Part shown: positions 7,950-17,090 of the stretch, one piece after another | Layout: each line of letters begins with the position of its first letter | Position numbering within the stretch: the stretch's first letter is position 1 | Assembly (NCBI RefSeq): GCF_051380875.1 | Contig: NZ_JBNYXW010000012.1 | Location: 124,001-188,000, forward strand | Origin: Janthinobacterium sp051380875 | GTDB lineage: Bacteria; Pseudomonadota; Gammaproteobacteria; Burkholderiales; Burkholderiaceae_D | Direction of reading: 5' to 3' | DNA: 64,000 bases | Notes under the pieces: generated by a model | What the model was told of the DNA's origin: nothing | Database searches by the model: none | Seen by the model: the letters and a program-made list of their open reading frames with translations, nothing else | Program-made: the position numbers and the translations under genes

Positions 7950-9227
7950 ATGCTCATGTTGACTTCCCCGTATCACTGTCAGGCCCCTGTTGGGCAACCA
8001 GGAATGCAGCGCAACCGTTTGGCCTCGGCCCTTGCGCGCATATTACCCACTTCGCTGCTGCTTGTCGGTGGTGCGGCATGCAGCTTGCCTGCCTGGGCAG
8101 CAATCAGCGATACGATCTCGCCATTTATTGCGACATCGTACTCATATGATAATAATTTATTCCGACTCGATGAGAATGTGCCCGGTTTTAATGGGGAGCG
8201 TTCCGATACCTCGCGCCAGGTACAAGCGGGTTTTTTGATCAATCGTCCGATAGGCCGGCAATTGTTGACGGGCCAGCTAAAGTGGTCGCGCGTCTTTTTT
8301 AACCATTTTGACCAGCTCGATTACACGGGCAAGGACTATCTGGCCGACCTGGAGTGGCATATTGCCAATCATCTTGAGGGTCACGTGGGAGCCAGTTACT
8401 CGCAGACGTTGACCCCTTTTAGCGACTTGCAAAGCACGGACCGTAACCTGCGCACGATTCGCCGTGAGTATGCGAATGGCGGCTGGCGCTTCCATCCAAG
8501 CTGGCGCGTGCGCGGCGGCTTCTCGCGCGATAAATATACCTATGACTCCATCGCGCAGAAGATCTCCGATCGCCAGGAAGATGCGCTTGAGCTTGGCTTC
8601 GATTACTTGCCCGCCAGCGAAAGTCGGGTAGGAATCCAGTTACGCCATTTAAAAGGGACGTATCCGAACCGGGCAAACCTGGCTGCCTTTGGCGTTGAGC
8701 AGGGGTATGAGCAGGACGAGGTCAAGGCTAATATCTATTGGCGTTTCAGTGGCGTTACGCAAGTGCAATTACTCGGCGGCTGGGTGAAACGCAAGAACGA
8801 GCTATTTACGGGGCGCGATGCCAGTGGTGCCAATGGCCGCATCGTGGTGTATTGGGCACCGCTCGGCAAGGTGCGCTTTACGGGGAGTTTGTGGCATGAA
8901 TTTGCGGCGGTGGAAAATTCACTGATTTCCAGCAGCTTGAACAATGGCGCCAGCCTGGCTGCTGCCTGGGATATCTCTGCCAAAGTGAGGATGGATGCGC
9001 AGGTGCGACGCGAAAAACGCGACTTTTCCGCCGCAAGTGGCCTCATCCTTCCAGGCGACGTGAGCGATACGACACGCACAACGACCATCGGCCTGACCTA
9101 TGCGCCGCGCCCCAATATCCAGTTGGGTGTCAACGCCTTTCGAGATGAGCGCAAGGGCGCGCCATTTGTTAATACCGGCACCTATCACGCCAATGGTATT
9201 TCTTTCAATGCCAGCGCCCAGTTTTGA
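7950..9227 (+). CDS. epsL: EpsL-type outer-membrane beta-barrel, exopolysaccharide export
   Basis: The protein has a signal peptide whose core is LPTSLLLVGGAACSLPAWA, then a body dominated by alternating aromatic/polar strands (for example WHEFAAVENSLISSS, RMDAQVRREKRDFS). It ends on Phe (NASAQF), as beta-barrel proteins do. Length and context match the XrtB/PEP-CTERM-associated outer-membrane protein EpsL. ATG 7950 gives 425 residues; ATG 8004 (MQRNRLAS) gives 407 and a more compact signal peptide, and no ribosome site decides between them. It follows the CAAX protease gene by 34 bases and its stop overlaps an in-frame TTG of the sugar transferase gene. Confidence 0.8.
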   Translation: MLMLTSPYHCQAPVGQPGMQRNRLASALARILPTSLLLVGGAACSLPAWAAISDTISPFIATSYSYDNNLFRLDENVPGFNGERSDTSRQVQAGFLINRPIGRQLLTGQLKWSRVFFNHFDQLDYTGKDYLADLEWHIANHLEGHVGASYSQTLTPFSDLQSTDRNLRTIRREYANGGWRFHPSWRVRGGFSRDKYTYDSIAQKISDRQEDALELGFDYLPASESRVGIQLRHLKGTYPNRANLAAFGVEQGYEQDEVKANIYWRFSGVTQVQLLGGWVKRKNELFTGRDASGANGRIVVYWAPLGKVRFTGSLWHEFAAVENSLISSSLNNGASLAAAWDISAKVRMDAQVRREKRDFSAASGLILPGDVSDTTRTTTIGLTYAPRPNIQLGVNAFRDERKGAPFVNTGTYHANGISFNASAQF

Positions 9228-9235
9228 AGAGCATC

Positions 9236-10618
9236 ATGACGGTTAATGATATACCCATGATTTCGTTTTTCCAGCGCATACTCGATCCCCTGATCATCAT
9301 GGGAACGCTGTATTTGCTGTGCATCCTGTCGGGTTCGCCCTTTACCGGCTATTCGCTGGTGCTGATGATATTGGCTTTTTTTATTTCCTCGCCCGTGTTT
9401 CAGTATGTCGACCCTTACCGCACATGGCGCAGCGGCCGGATGCTGGCGTATGCCCGTGATATCTTCGTCAGTTGGGCCATCACGGCACTGATTCTCATTT
9501 TTTTGGGTTCGGCAACGGGATTGGCTTTTCATTATGACCATGACCTGGTCATGGCCTGGTTCGTGCTGACCCCGTTCCTACTGTTGCTCAGTCATCTCGC
9601 CGCGCGGCGCATGGTGGCCGATCCCGGGCGCGAAAGTGAAGTGCGCTCCGTCGTCATCATCGGCGCCAATGACGCCAGCCTCAAGTTTGCCACCACCGTG
9701 GAGTGCAATCCGAATCTGTTCATGAGCGTGCGGGGATTTTTTGATGACCGCACCGATGACCGCTGGCCAGGGACGATGCGCGAGCCCATGCTGGGCAAGA
9801 TGGCCGGCATTGCCGCCTATGTGCGCGAGCACAATATCAAGATGATATTCATCAGCCAGCCTATTTCGGCCCAGCCACGCATTCGCAAGATGCTCGATGA
9901 ATTGCAGGATACGACAGCGTCCGTGTACTTCTTGCCGGATATCTATATTTTCGATCTGATGCAGGCGCGCTTCGACAATGTGGGCGGCATGCCGGTGATT
10001 GCCATCCGAGAATCGCCGTTCACGGGCTTTAACAGCATGGTCAAGCGGGGCAGCGATATCGTGCTGGGCTTGCTGATCCAGATACTGCTGCTGCCTGTGA
10101 TGCTGCTTGTCGCCATTGCCGTGAAGGTGACCTCGAAAGGGCCGGTGATCTTCCGTCAGCGCCGCTATGGCCTGTATGGCGAGGAAATCATCGTCTATAA
10201 ATTCCGCTCGATGAGCGTCAGCGAGGATGGTGCCACGGTGACCCAGGCAACCAAGGGTGACCAGCGCCTGACACCCATCGGTGCTTTTCTGCGCAAGAGT
10301 TCGCTTGACGAATTGCCGCAATTTATCAATGTACTGCAAGGGCGCATGAGTATCGTTGGTCCGCGTCCGCATGCGGTGGCGCACAACGAACAGTACCGCA
10401 AGCTGATCAAAGGCTACATGCTGCGCCACAAGGTCAAGCCTGGCATCACGGGATGGGCGCAAGTCAACGGCTTGCGCGGTGAGACGGAGACCCTGGACAA
10501 GATGGAGGCACGCATTCATTTTGATCTCGATTACCTGCGCAACTGGTCGCTATGGCTGGATCTGTGGATTATCTTGCGTACGGTGAAAGTCGTGCTCAAG
10601 CGGGACAATGCCCATTGA
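9236..10618 (+). CDS. Undecaprenyl-phosphate hexose phosphotransferase initiating EPS synthesis (WcaJ-like)
   Basis: About 460 residues with the polyprenyl-phosphate hexose-1-phosphate transferase layout: four N-terminal membrane helices, a Rossmann-like CoA-binding-type region (RSVVIIGANDAS), a further membrane helix near residue 280 and the C-terminal bacterial sugar transferase domain. That domain shows KGPVIFRQRRYGLYG, YKFRSM, RKSSLDELPQ, SIVGPRPHAV and KPGITGWAQVNG. It would put the first sugar on undecaprenyl phosphate at the inner membrane. ATG 9236 is favoured by GAAGAG just upstream; TTG 9224 is possible. It is the last gene before a 644-base gap. Confidence 0.9.
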   Translation: MTVNDIPMISFFQRILDPLIIMGTLYLLCILSGSPFTGYSLVLMILAFFISSPVFQYVDPYRTWRSGRMLAYARDIFVSWAITALILIFLGSATGLAFHYDHDLVMAWFVLTPFLLLLSHLAARRMVADPGRESEVRSVVIIGANDASLKFATTVECNPNLFMSVRGFFDDRTDDRWPGTMREPMLGKMAGIAAYVREHNIKMIFISQPISAQPRIRKMLDELQDTTASVYFLPDIYIFDLMQARFDNVGGMPVIAIRESPFTGFNSMVKRGSDIVLGLLIQILLLPVMLLVAIAVKVTSKGPVIFRQRRYGLYGEEIIVYKFRSMSVSEDGATVTQATKGDQRLTPIGAFLRKSSLDELPQFINVLQGRMSIVGPRPHAVAHNEQYRKLIKGYMLRHKVKPGITGWAQVNGLRGETETLDKMEARIHFDLDYLRNWSLWLDLWIILRTVKVVLKRDNAH

Positions 10619-11262
10619 ACGAAGTTGCCAGGCAACAGCGTGTGGGAATATCTTTTGCTCAAGATCAATACGCGTTAAAATGAAGCAGCATTCAAAGTGC
10701 GGGTCCGTGGCCCGCACCGGGCACACCAGGCGGCAATGCAAAGAACGATATGAGACAGGCGCGACAACATCGTGTGACGGCATCTGGCGACGCATCTTTT
10801 GCCGGGCCATGCCTTTTGCAGGCTGCCAGCCGGGTGCGGTCACTGTCTCGCCTGGGCCATCATTTTGAGCTTTTCCATGCCGCGCAGCAGGATACGGCTC
10901 CATCCTCGCCGATCTTGTGTTTGAACACGCTCCCCGCAGCGTGCACGCAAGCAAGCATCATTCGTGTTACGCACAAAAAATGCTATTCTATTAAAACTAT
11001 GCACAGATGAACAATAGTTCACTACGGTAAATTTTCTTTGGAAACAGTTGTTTTTAAAGCTTCTTAATAGATTTTTAAGCAAATATTTACCAGATGTTCA
11101 TGTGCATTGTGTATATTATTTATAATATTGACAATTATGCGATCGGATCACATGATCTCGCGGGAAGTTTGTGTTTTTTTGGCAATGTTTTATGCGTGAA
11201 CGTTGTTTCTATGCATATAGTTGGCAGCACTCGATTTCCTTACCTGAACTGAAGGAGTAATT
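10619..11262 (+). promoter_or_regulatory. 644-base non-coding region upstream of epsD
   Basis: No open frame here looks coding. The first third is GC-rich and holds a GTGCGGG/CCCGCAC hairpin (10697-10717) with no T-tract. From about 10965 it becomes strongly AT-rich, ending in a sigma-70-like promoter (11128-11156). Its size and composition suggest it integrates regulation of the long epsD-to-wzx run. Confidence 0.5.
11128..11157 (+). promoter_or_regulatory. Sigma-70-like promoter with overlapping palindromic operator, upstream of epsD
   Basis: A perfect TTGACA (11128-11133) is followed after exactly 17 bases by CATGAT (11151-11156, 4 of 6 matches). The predicted start near 11163 leaves a leader of about 100 bases before epsD. 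The inverted repeat GATCA-CA-TGATC (11146-11157) covers the -10 hexamer, a position suited to repression or activator control. EpsA and the OmpR-type regulator encoded at 42032-43404 are candidates, by inference only. Confidence 0.55.
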
Positions 11263-12267
11263 TTGAACCATTTGCACAACGCCCGTTTGATTGCGCACAA
11301 ATCCGTACTTCCCTCACGTTTGCTGTGTGCGGCCTTGGTCTTGCTGGCTGCGGCTGGCTTGTCCGCCTGTGGCGCCAAGGAGAAAAAGCCGGGCCAGGCC
11401 TTGGCCAGTGTGAATGGCGAGGAAATTACCGTGTTACAGCTGAATGAAGAATTGCAACGCGCCAATGTTCAAGCTGCTCAGCAGGAAATAGCCAGCAAGC
11501 AGTTGCTGGAATCCCTGATTGACCGCCAGTTGCTGCTCAATGAAGCCGTCAAGGAAAAAGCGGACCGTGATCCGAAAGTGGTGCAGGCCGTCGAGCGCGC
11601 CAAGGCGCTGATTGTTGCGCAAGCGTATATGCAAAAGCGCATCGGCACCATTGTGCGGCCGACGAAGGTAGAAGTGGAAGATTATTTCAACAAGAATCCG
11701 CAATTCTTCAGCCAGCGCAAGCAGTTTGACATGCGCGAGCTGGTGATCGCCAGCGCCGACATGAATGATCAGCTCAAGGCCGCGATGGATGCCGCCAAAT
11801 CGCTGGAAGATGTGGCCGCATGGCTCGATGCCAACAAGGTCAAGTATGCGCGTACGCAACTGTCGCGCACCAGCGCCGACCTGGCGCCGGAACTGACCGC
11901 GAAATTGCTGACGATGCCGAAAGGGCAGTTGTTCATCATTCGCGAAGGTGACCGCACGCTGCTCATTTCGCTGGCAGACATTCGCGACAATCCGACCAGC
12001 CTGGCGCAGGCAGCACCTCAGATCGAGCAATTCCTGTTCAATAAAAAGAACAAGGATGCCGCCGATGCTGAACTGAAACGACTGCGCGCCACCGCCAAGA
12101 TCGAGTACCTGAACAAGGACGCGGGCGGCAAGGCTGCCGCCAGCGCGCCAGCGCCCGCAGCGGCGAATGCTCCGGCGCCAGTCAGTGCCCCGGCGCCGGC
12201 CGCGAATCCACCGGCAGCGTCGAGCTCCTCGGAGGCCAATGATCGTGGTGTTGCAGGCTTGAAGTAA
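11263..12267 (+). CDS. epsD: EpsD-family lipoprotein, peptidyl-prolyl isomerase-like
   Basis: Starts at TTG 11263 with an excellent GAAGGAG five bases upstream. The 334-residue product has a lipoprotein signal (lipobox LSAC) and a SurA-like N-terminal chaperone region (LASVNGEEITVLQLNEEL, SLIDRQLLLNEAV). A PPIase-like domain follows. The tail is low-complexity Ala/Pro from about residue 285. EpsD-family proteins occur at this position in methanolan-type and exosortase-B EPS operons. They are thought to help fold or position export components in the periplasm; direct isomerase activity is not shown by the sequence. Confidence 0.85.
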   Translation: MNHLHNARLIAHKSVLPSRLLCAALVLLAAAGLSACGAKEKKPGQALASVNGEEITVLQLNEELQRANVQAAQQEIASKQLLESLIDRQLLLNEAVKEKADRDPKVVQAVERAKALIVAQAYMQKRIGTIVRPTKVEVEDYFNKNPQFFSQRKQFDMRELVIASADMNDQLKAAMDAAKSLEDVAAWLDANKVKYARTQLSRTSADLAPELTAKLLTMPKGQLFIIREGDRTLLISLADIRDNPTSLAQAAPQIEQFLFNKKNKDAADAELKRLRATAKIEYLNKDAGGKAAASAPAPAAANAPAPVSAPAPAANPPAASSSSEANDRGVAGLK

Positions 12268-12311
12268 GCCGCAGCTTTTAGTGAGTACTTTATTTAGAAA
12301 ATGAACCAATC

Positions 12312-13100
12312 ATGAAACGACTTTCGATGTGGTGCATGGCGCTCCTGCTGACAATGAGCGCCGGCTTTGCCGGTGCTGCCGACGTGCTGCTGGGCGCCGG
12401 CGACGTGCTGAAAATTTCCGTGTATGGCAGTCCCGACCTGGCACTGGAGACGCGCATCAGCGAGACGGGAGAGATCACTTTCCCACTGGTTGGCAATGTG
12501 GCAATGGGTGGCTTGTCCGTCTCTGCGGCGGAAAAGAAACTCGGCGGTTTGCTGGAAGGCGGCGGCTTTCTGCGCAAGGCGCAGGTCAACATCATCGTGA
12601 CCTCGCTGCAGAGCCAGCAGGTATCCGTGCTGGGCCAGGTAAACCGGCCGGGACGCTATCCGCTGGAAGGCAAGCGTAGCGTGATGGATATCCTGGCCAT
12701 GGCCGGCGGCATCGCCGGCGATGGCAGCGAGACGGTGAACCTGATTCGCAAGCGCAATGGCCAGTCCACCAAGGAAGAGATCGACATCGTCGCAATGGTG
12801 CGTGATGCAAACTTGAACCGTGACTTTGATTTGGCTGGCAACGACGTCATTTATGTCGAACGTGCACCGCGTTTCTATATCTATGGTGAAGTGCAGCGTC
12901 CCGGCGCCTTCCGCCTCGAACGCTCGATGACTGTATTGCAGGCCTTGTCGGTGGGCGGAGGCCTGACGGCGCGTGGTACGGAGCGGGCCATGCGCATCAA
13001 GCGCCGCGATGCCGATGGCAAGATCGAGGTCATTACCGCCAAGCACGACGATTTGCTGCAAGTGGACGATGTGGTGTATGTCCAGGAAAGTCTGTTTTAA
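12312..13100 (+). CDS. epsE: EpsE polysaccharide export protein (Wza-type)
   Basis: 262 residues with a signal peptide (to GFAGA-AD), then the Poly_export domain (LGAGDVLKISVYGSPDL, RISETGEITFPLVGNV) and two SLBB-like segments (VSVLGQVNRPGRYPLEG and FYIYGEVQRPGAFRLER). This is the outer-membrane export family of Wza, in the short EpsE form without a lipobox. It sits between EpsD and the chain-length regulator EpsF, the standard order in this operon type, and should form the periplasm-spanning exit channel with EpsF and EpsL. Confidence 0.92.
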   Translation: MKRLSMWCMALLLTMSAGFAGAADVLLGAGDVLKISVYGSPDLALETRISETGEITFPLVGNVAMGGLSVSAAEKKLGGLLEGGGFLRKAQVNIIVTSLQSQQVSVLGQVNRPGRYPLEGKRSVMDILAMAGGIAGDGSETVNLIRKRNGQSTKEEIDIVAMVRDANLNRDFDLAGNDVIYVERAPRFYIYGEVQRPGAFRLERSMTVLQALSVGGGLTARGTERAMRIKRRDADGKIEVITAKHDDLLQVDDVVYVQESLF

Positions 13101-13165
13101 GCAGCGCCTGTTTGCCAGCGCTGACGTCACGTTGTATGGCTATTTAATCGAATGAGAGTTTAAAG

Positions 13166-14581
13166 ATGAATTTTTCACAATTCCTGCTTGTCCTGAGAGC
13201 GCGCCAGAGGATCGTCTTTATTACGCTCCTGCTGACGGTGGCCACCACGTTGATCGTCAGCCTGATCTTGCCGAAAACGTATAAGGCCACCAGTTCTCTG
13301 GTCTTGAACTACAAAGGCGTCGATCCGCTGACGGGGCTGACGATGCCCGGGCAACTGTTGCCAGGATATATGGCCACGCAGATCGATATCATCAGCAGCA
13401 AGAATGTTGCGCTGCGCGTCGTCGATCAGTTGCGTCTCGCCGATAGCCCCGCCGTGATGGCCCAGTTTAGCGAAGCGGCCAACGGCCGTGGCACGATCCG
13501 CGACTGGCTGGCCGACCTGCTGCTGAAGAAGCTGGAAATTGTGCCGTCGCGCGAAAGCAGTGTCGTCGACATCAGCTTCAAGGGCGCCGATCCGCAATTC
13601 GTGGCGGCCGTTGCGAATGCATTTGCCGATGAGTATCAGAAGATCAATGTGCAGCTGAAGGTTGAGCCCATGAAGAAGGCTGCGGCCTATTTCAGCGAAC
13701 AGACCAAGCTGCTGCGCGATAATGTCGAGATTGCGCAGAGCCGCCTGTCGAAATACCAGCAGGACAATGGCATCGTCAGCATCGACAACCGGCTTGACGT
13801 GGAGTCCAATCGCCTCAACGACCTGTCGGCGCAATTGGTGGTGGCGCAGGGCCAATCGATGGAAGCGTCTTCGCGCCAGCGCATGGCGCAAAGCGTGAAC
13901 GGCGCCGAGTCGCCGGACGTCGCTTCGAATCCCCTGATTCAAAACCTGAAAATCGGCCTCGGGGCGGCGGAATCGAAATTTGCCGAAATCTCGCAGCGTT
14001 TGAGCGCGAATCACCCGCAATTCCAGAGCGCGAAGGCGGAAGTGGACAAGCTGCGCGCAGATTTGCGCGAGCAACTGCAGGTGGCATCGCGTAGCGTGGG
14101 CGGCAATGCGCAGATTTTTGCCCAGCGCGAGGGGTCCATCAGGTCGGCCCTGGCAGCCCAGAAAGCGAAAGTGCTGGAATTGAACCGCACGCGCGACGAG
14201 ATGAATGTGCTGAACAAGGATGTGGAAAGCGCGCAGCGCGCGTTCGATGTCGCCTCGCAGCGCTTCTCACAGACGAAGATCGAAGGGCAGTCGGACCAGT
14301 CTGATATTGCCGTGTTGAATCCGGCCGTGCCGCCGATCGAGCCAGCTGGTCCGAAAGTGCTGCTCAATACGGTCCTGTCCGTTTTCCTCGGTGTGCTGCT
14401 GGGACTGGGCCTGGCAATGTTGGCGGAAATGCTGGACCGCCGCGTGCGTTCCGAAAGTGACTTGTCCGAAGCGGTGCAAATTCCGGTCCTCGGTTCGATC
14501 GCCTGGAATGCCACGAAACGCCCGCGATCACGTTCGCGCCTGTTGCGTGCCATTCTTCCCCGCCGCCTGCGGTTGAATTAA
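13166..14581 (+). CDS. epsF: EpsF chain-length determinant (Wzc-type, periplasmic/membrane part)
   Basis: 471 residues with an N-terminal membrane helix (FITLLLTVATTLIVSLILP) in a Wzz domain, a long periplasmic coiled coil (about residues 170-380) and a second helix (LLNTVLSVFLGVLLGLGLAM) preceded by the proline-rich motif NPAVPPIEPAGPK. The cytoplasmic kinase domain is absent; it is supplied by the next gene, epsG, as in split Wzc systems. It would set polymer length and contact EpsE. The C-terminus is Arg-rich. Confidence 0.92.
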   Translation: MNFSQFLLVLRARQRIVFITLLLTVATTLIVSLILPKTYKATSSLVLNYKGVDPLTGLTMPGQLLPGYMATQIDIISSKNVALRVVDQLRLADSPAVMAQFSEAANGRGTIRDWLADLLLKKLEIVPSRESSVVDISFKGADPQFVAAVANAFADEYQKINVQLKVEPMKKAAAYFSEQTKLLRDNVEIAQSRLSKYQQDNGIVSIDNRLDVESNRLNDLSAQLVVAQGQSMEASSRQRMAQSVNGAESPDVASNPLIQNLKIGLGAAESKFAEISQRLSANHPQFQSAKAEVDKLRADLREQLQVASRSVGGNAQIFAQREGSIRSALAAQKAKVLELNRTRDEMNVLNKDVESAQRAFDVASQRFSQTKIEGQSDQSDIAVLNPAVPPIEPAGPKVLLNTVLSVFLGVLLGLGLAMLAEMLDRRVRSESDLSEAVQIPVLGSIAWNATKRPRSRSRLLRAILPRRLRLN

Positions 14582-14588
14582 TCTTATT

Positions 14589-15476
14589 ATGGATATGACG
14601 ATGAATCATCCCGCACTCCCTATCCCGCCAGATGCCGCGCTGAAACGTGGCGATTCGAGCATCGGCGGCTTGCTGCTAGAGTCAGGCAAGATTACGGCAG
14701 AAAATGCCGAGCGCGTGCTGCGCATGCAAAAGGAGCTGGGTATCCGCTTTGGCGAGGCGGCTCTGCGCCTGGGGCTGATTACCGAGGCCGATATCCAGCA
14801 GGTGCTGGCGCAGCAATTCGAGTATCCGTACCTGCAGCCGGGCGAGTCCAACTTTTCGCCGCGCCTGGTGGCCGCCTTCGATCCGTTCAGCCCGCAGGTG
14901 GAAACGTTGCGTGCCGTGCGTAGTCAATTGATGCTGCGCTGGTTCGCCCGCGGACGCAAGGCCCTGGCCATTGTCGCCGTCGATTCCGGCGATGGCGCCA
15001 GCCTGTTCGCTGCCAATCTGGCGGTGGTGTTTTCACAGCTGGGCGAACAGACCTTGCTGGTCGACGCCAATTTGCGCCAGCCCAACCAGCAAGATATTTT
15101 CGACTTGAAGGGCCGCCAGGGCCTGTCCGACGTGCTGGCGGGGCGCGCCGACCTGTCCGTGGTCACCAGGATCGACTCCTTTGTCGACCTGTCCGTGCTG
15201 TCCTCCGGCACCTTGCCGCCGAACCCGCAAGAGTTGCTCAGCCGCAGTTCCTTTGGCAGCCTGAATGCACAGATCGAATCGCGCTATGACGTGGTGCTGT
15301 ACGATACCGCAGCCTTTGCCACGGCGGCCGATGCGCTGGCCATCGCCGGCCGGGTGGGTGGCGTCTTGCTGGTGGTGCGCAAGAACAAGACTCACCTGGA
15401 CGATATCATGACCATGTGCGACCAGGTCACCCATGCGGGCGCCGAAGTCGTTGGTTCCGTGCTTGTCGACTTTTGA
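14589..15476 (+). CDS. epsG: EpsG, BY-kinase-like partner of EpsF, with degenerate Walker A
   Basis: 295 residues. The first 85 form a small MshEN/GSPII-like region (IGGLLLESGKITAENAERVL, LGLITEADIQQVLAQQF). The rest is a ParA/MinD-like BY-kinase fold with Walker A' LLVDANLRQPNQQ and DVVLYDTAAFAT. The Walker A loop reads SGDGAS at 133-138: the conserved Lys is replaced by Ala137, and no Tyr-rich tail is present. It sits 7 bases after epsF. Position and fold make it the cytoplasmic partner of EpsF, but ATP hydrolysis is doubtful. Confidence 0.85.
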   Translation: MDMTMNHPALPIPPDAALKRGDSSIGGLLLESGKITAENAERVLRMQKELGIRFGEAALRLGLITEADIQQVLAQQFEYPYLQPGESNFSPRLVAAFDPFSPQVETLRAVRSQLMLRWFARGRKALAIVAVDSGDGASLFAANLAVVFSQLGEQTLLVDANLRQPNQQDIFDLKGRQGLSDVLAGRADLSVVTRIDSFVDLSVLSSGTLPPNPQELLSRSSFGSLNAQIESRYDVVLYDTAAFATAADALAIAGRVGGVLLVVRKNKTHLDDIMTMCDQVTHAGAEVVGSVLVDF

Positions 15477-16384
15477 TGGACCGCACCATGAATTCGGCGA
15501 CGCTGCAAAAATTCCCCGCTTTTCATAAAGTGGAGGAGTGGTGGCCGATCGCGCTGGGCATGGCGATCCTGTTCGTGCCGACCTTCTACGGCTTGATGCA
15601 TGGCATCTGGGCGACGGAAGAGCAGGCGCATGGCCCGATCATCCTGGCCTTGTCGCTGTGGCTGCTGTATCGCCAGTGGCCGCGCATGACCCAGGACAGC
15701 ATCCGTGTCAAGAGCGCCTGGGGCTGGGTCTTTGTCGCCGCCGGCCTGCTGCTGTATATCCTGGGCCGTTCCCAGCAGGTGCTGGCCTTTGAGATTTCTT
15801 CCTTCATCATCCTGCTGATAGCCATCGTGCTGCTCAATTTTGGCTGGCATGGCTTTGGCAAGGTGTGGTTCCCGTTCTTCTTCATGCTGTTCATGGTGCC
15901 CTTGCCTGGGCAGGTGGTCAGCCTGCTGACCATGCCGATGAAGATGGCCGTGTCGTACGTTACCGAGCACATATTGTTTTGGGCCGGCTATCCGATTGCC
16001 CGTACGGGCGTGATCTTGCAAGTGGGGCAATACCAGTTGCTCGTGGCCGACGCCTGCGCAGGGCTGCAGACCTTGCTGACGCTCGAAGCGTTGGGCCTGT
16101 TTTATCTGAATGTGGTGCGGCATACGGCCGTGCTGCGCAATGTCGTGTTGGCCTTGCTGATCATTCCGATTTCGTTTACTGCCAACGTCATACGCGTGAT
16201 CGTGCTGACGCTCATCACCTATCACTTCGGCGATGCCGCCGGACAGGGATTCCTGCACGGCTTTGCCGGCATGGTGCTGTTCATGACGGCGCTGTCGCTG
16301 ATCCTGGCGACCGATAGCCTGTTGCAGTGGATCGTCCGCCGCCGTGAACGGCGCTCCACCGTGTCGAGAGAGGAAAAAGCATGA
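15476..16384 (+). CDS. xrtB: Exosortase B (XrtB)
   Basis: A 302-residue polytopic membrane protein with the exosortase/archaeosortase signature: Cys194 in VADACAGLQTLL, Arg240 in NVIRVIVL and His261 in GFLHGFAGM, the three residues proposed as the transpeptidase-like active site. EQAHGPIILALSLWLL near the N-terminus is also typical. It cleaves and transfers PEP-CTERM proteins at the inner membrane; at least four such proteins are encoded in this window. ATG 15476 overlaps the epsG stop; ATG 15488 is an alternative. The 3' end overlaps epsI by four bases. Confidence 0.92.
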   Translation: MDRTMNSATLQKFPAFHKVEEWWPIALGMAILFVPTFYGLMHGIWATEEQAHGPIILALSLWLLYRQWPRMTQDSIRVKSAWGWVFVAAGLLLYILGRSQQVLAFEISSFIILLIAIVLLNFGWHGFGKVWFPFFFMLFMVPLPGQVVSLLTMPMKMAVSYVTEHILFWAGYPIARTGVILQVGQYQLLVADACAGLQTLLTLEALGLFYLNVVRHTAVLRNVVLALLIIPISFTANVIRVIVLTLITYHFGDAAGQGFLHGFAGMVLFMTALSLILATDSLLQWIVRRRERRSTVSREEKA

Positions 16385-17067
16385 AAAAGCCACTGTTGAC
16401 GAGTTTGATCCTGGGGGTCTTGATGGCTGGTTCGGCTGTCCTGACCAAGGCCGTCACGCCGACTGTCAAGATTGCCGACCTGCAGGCGAAGTTCAATCTG
16501 GAAACGATGATACCCGAGCGTTTTGGCGATTGGCAGGTCGACCGGTCGATCGCGCCGCTGCAGGTCGATCCCGAGGTGCAGGCAAAACTGGACAAGATTT
16601 ACAACCAGACGCTGTCGCGCACGTATATCGACAGCCATGGGCGGCGGGTGATGCTGTCGCTGGCCTACGGCGGTGACCAGGGCGACAACATGGGCGTGCA
16701 CAAGCCCGAGATTTGCTATGGCGCGCAGGGCTTTGAAATCAGCAAGGAAAGCAATGAGCGGCTGCAGACCGCGTATGGCAGCCTGCCGATCAAGCGCCTG
16801 ATGGCCGTCAACGGCAGCCGCAATGAGCCGATCAGCTATTGGATTACGATCGGCAACAAGGCGACCAAGCCCGGCATGGAACAGCGCTTGCAGCAGTTGC
16901 GCTATGGTTTGAGCGGCACTGTGCCCGATGGCATGCTGGTTCGCGTGTCCAGCATCGATACCGACCGGGCTGCCGCCTATCAAATGCAGGATGCCTTCGT
17001 CAATGAAATGTTGCGTAGTTTATCACCGGCATCTCGCACCAGACTGGTTGGCGTGTTCAGCGGCTAG
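16381..17067 (+). CDS. epsI: EpsI family protein, exosortase-associated
   Basis: 228 residues beginning with a membrane anchor (SLILGVLMAGSAVL). The body carries the EpsI-family hallmarks FGDWQVDRS near residue 50, the VMLSLAYGGDQGDNMGVHKPE block and the QGFEI segment. In some exosortases EpsI is fused to the C-terminus; here it is separate and overlaps xrtB by four bases, so the pair is translationally coupled. Its biochemical role is not established; it is thought to assist the exosortase in the periplasm. Confidence 0.9.
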   Translation: MKKPLLTSLILGVLMAGSAVLTKAVTPTVKIADLQAKFNLETMIPERFGDWQVDRSIAPLQVDPEVQAKLDKIYNQTLSRTYIDSHGRRVMLSLAYGGDQGDNMGVHKPEICYGAQGFEISKESNERLQTAYGSLPIKRLMAVNGSRNEPISYWITIGNKATKPGMEQRLQQLRYGLSGTVPDGMLVRVSSIDTDRAAAYQMQDAFVNEMLRSLSPASRTRLVGVFSG

Positions 17068-17090
17068 TTGCTGCGTAAAAGAGAATAATC

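Noticed and set aside
10708..10723. Sigma-54-like TGGCCC-N5-GGGCA upstream of epsD
   Set aside because: Spacing is right, but the bases form one arm of the GTGCGGG/CCCGCAC hairpin, the -12 element is poor and the gene is 540 bases away; GC-rich chance match is more likely.
11178..11194. TTGGCA...ATGC resembling a sigma-54 site near epsD
   Set aside because: GG and GC are eleven, not ten, bases apart, which sigma-54 does not tolerate.
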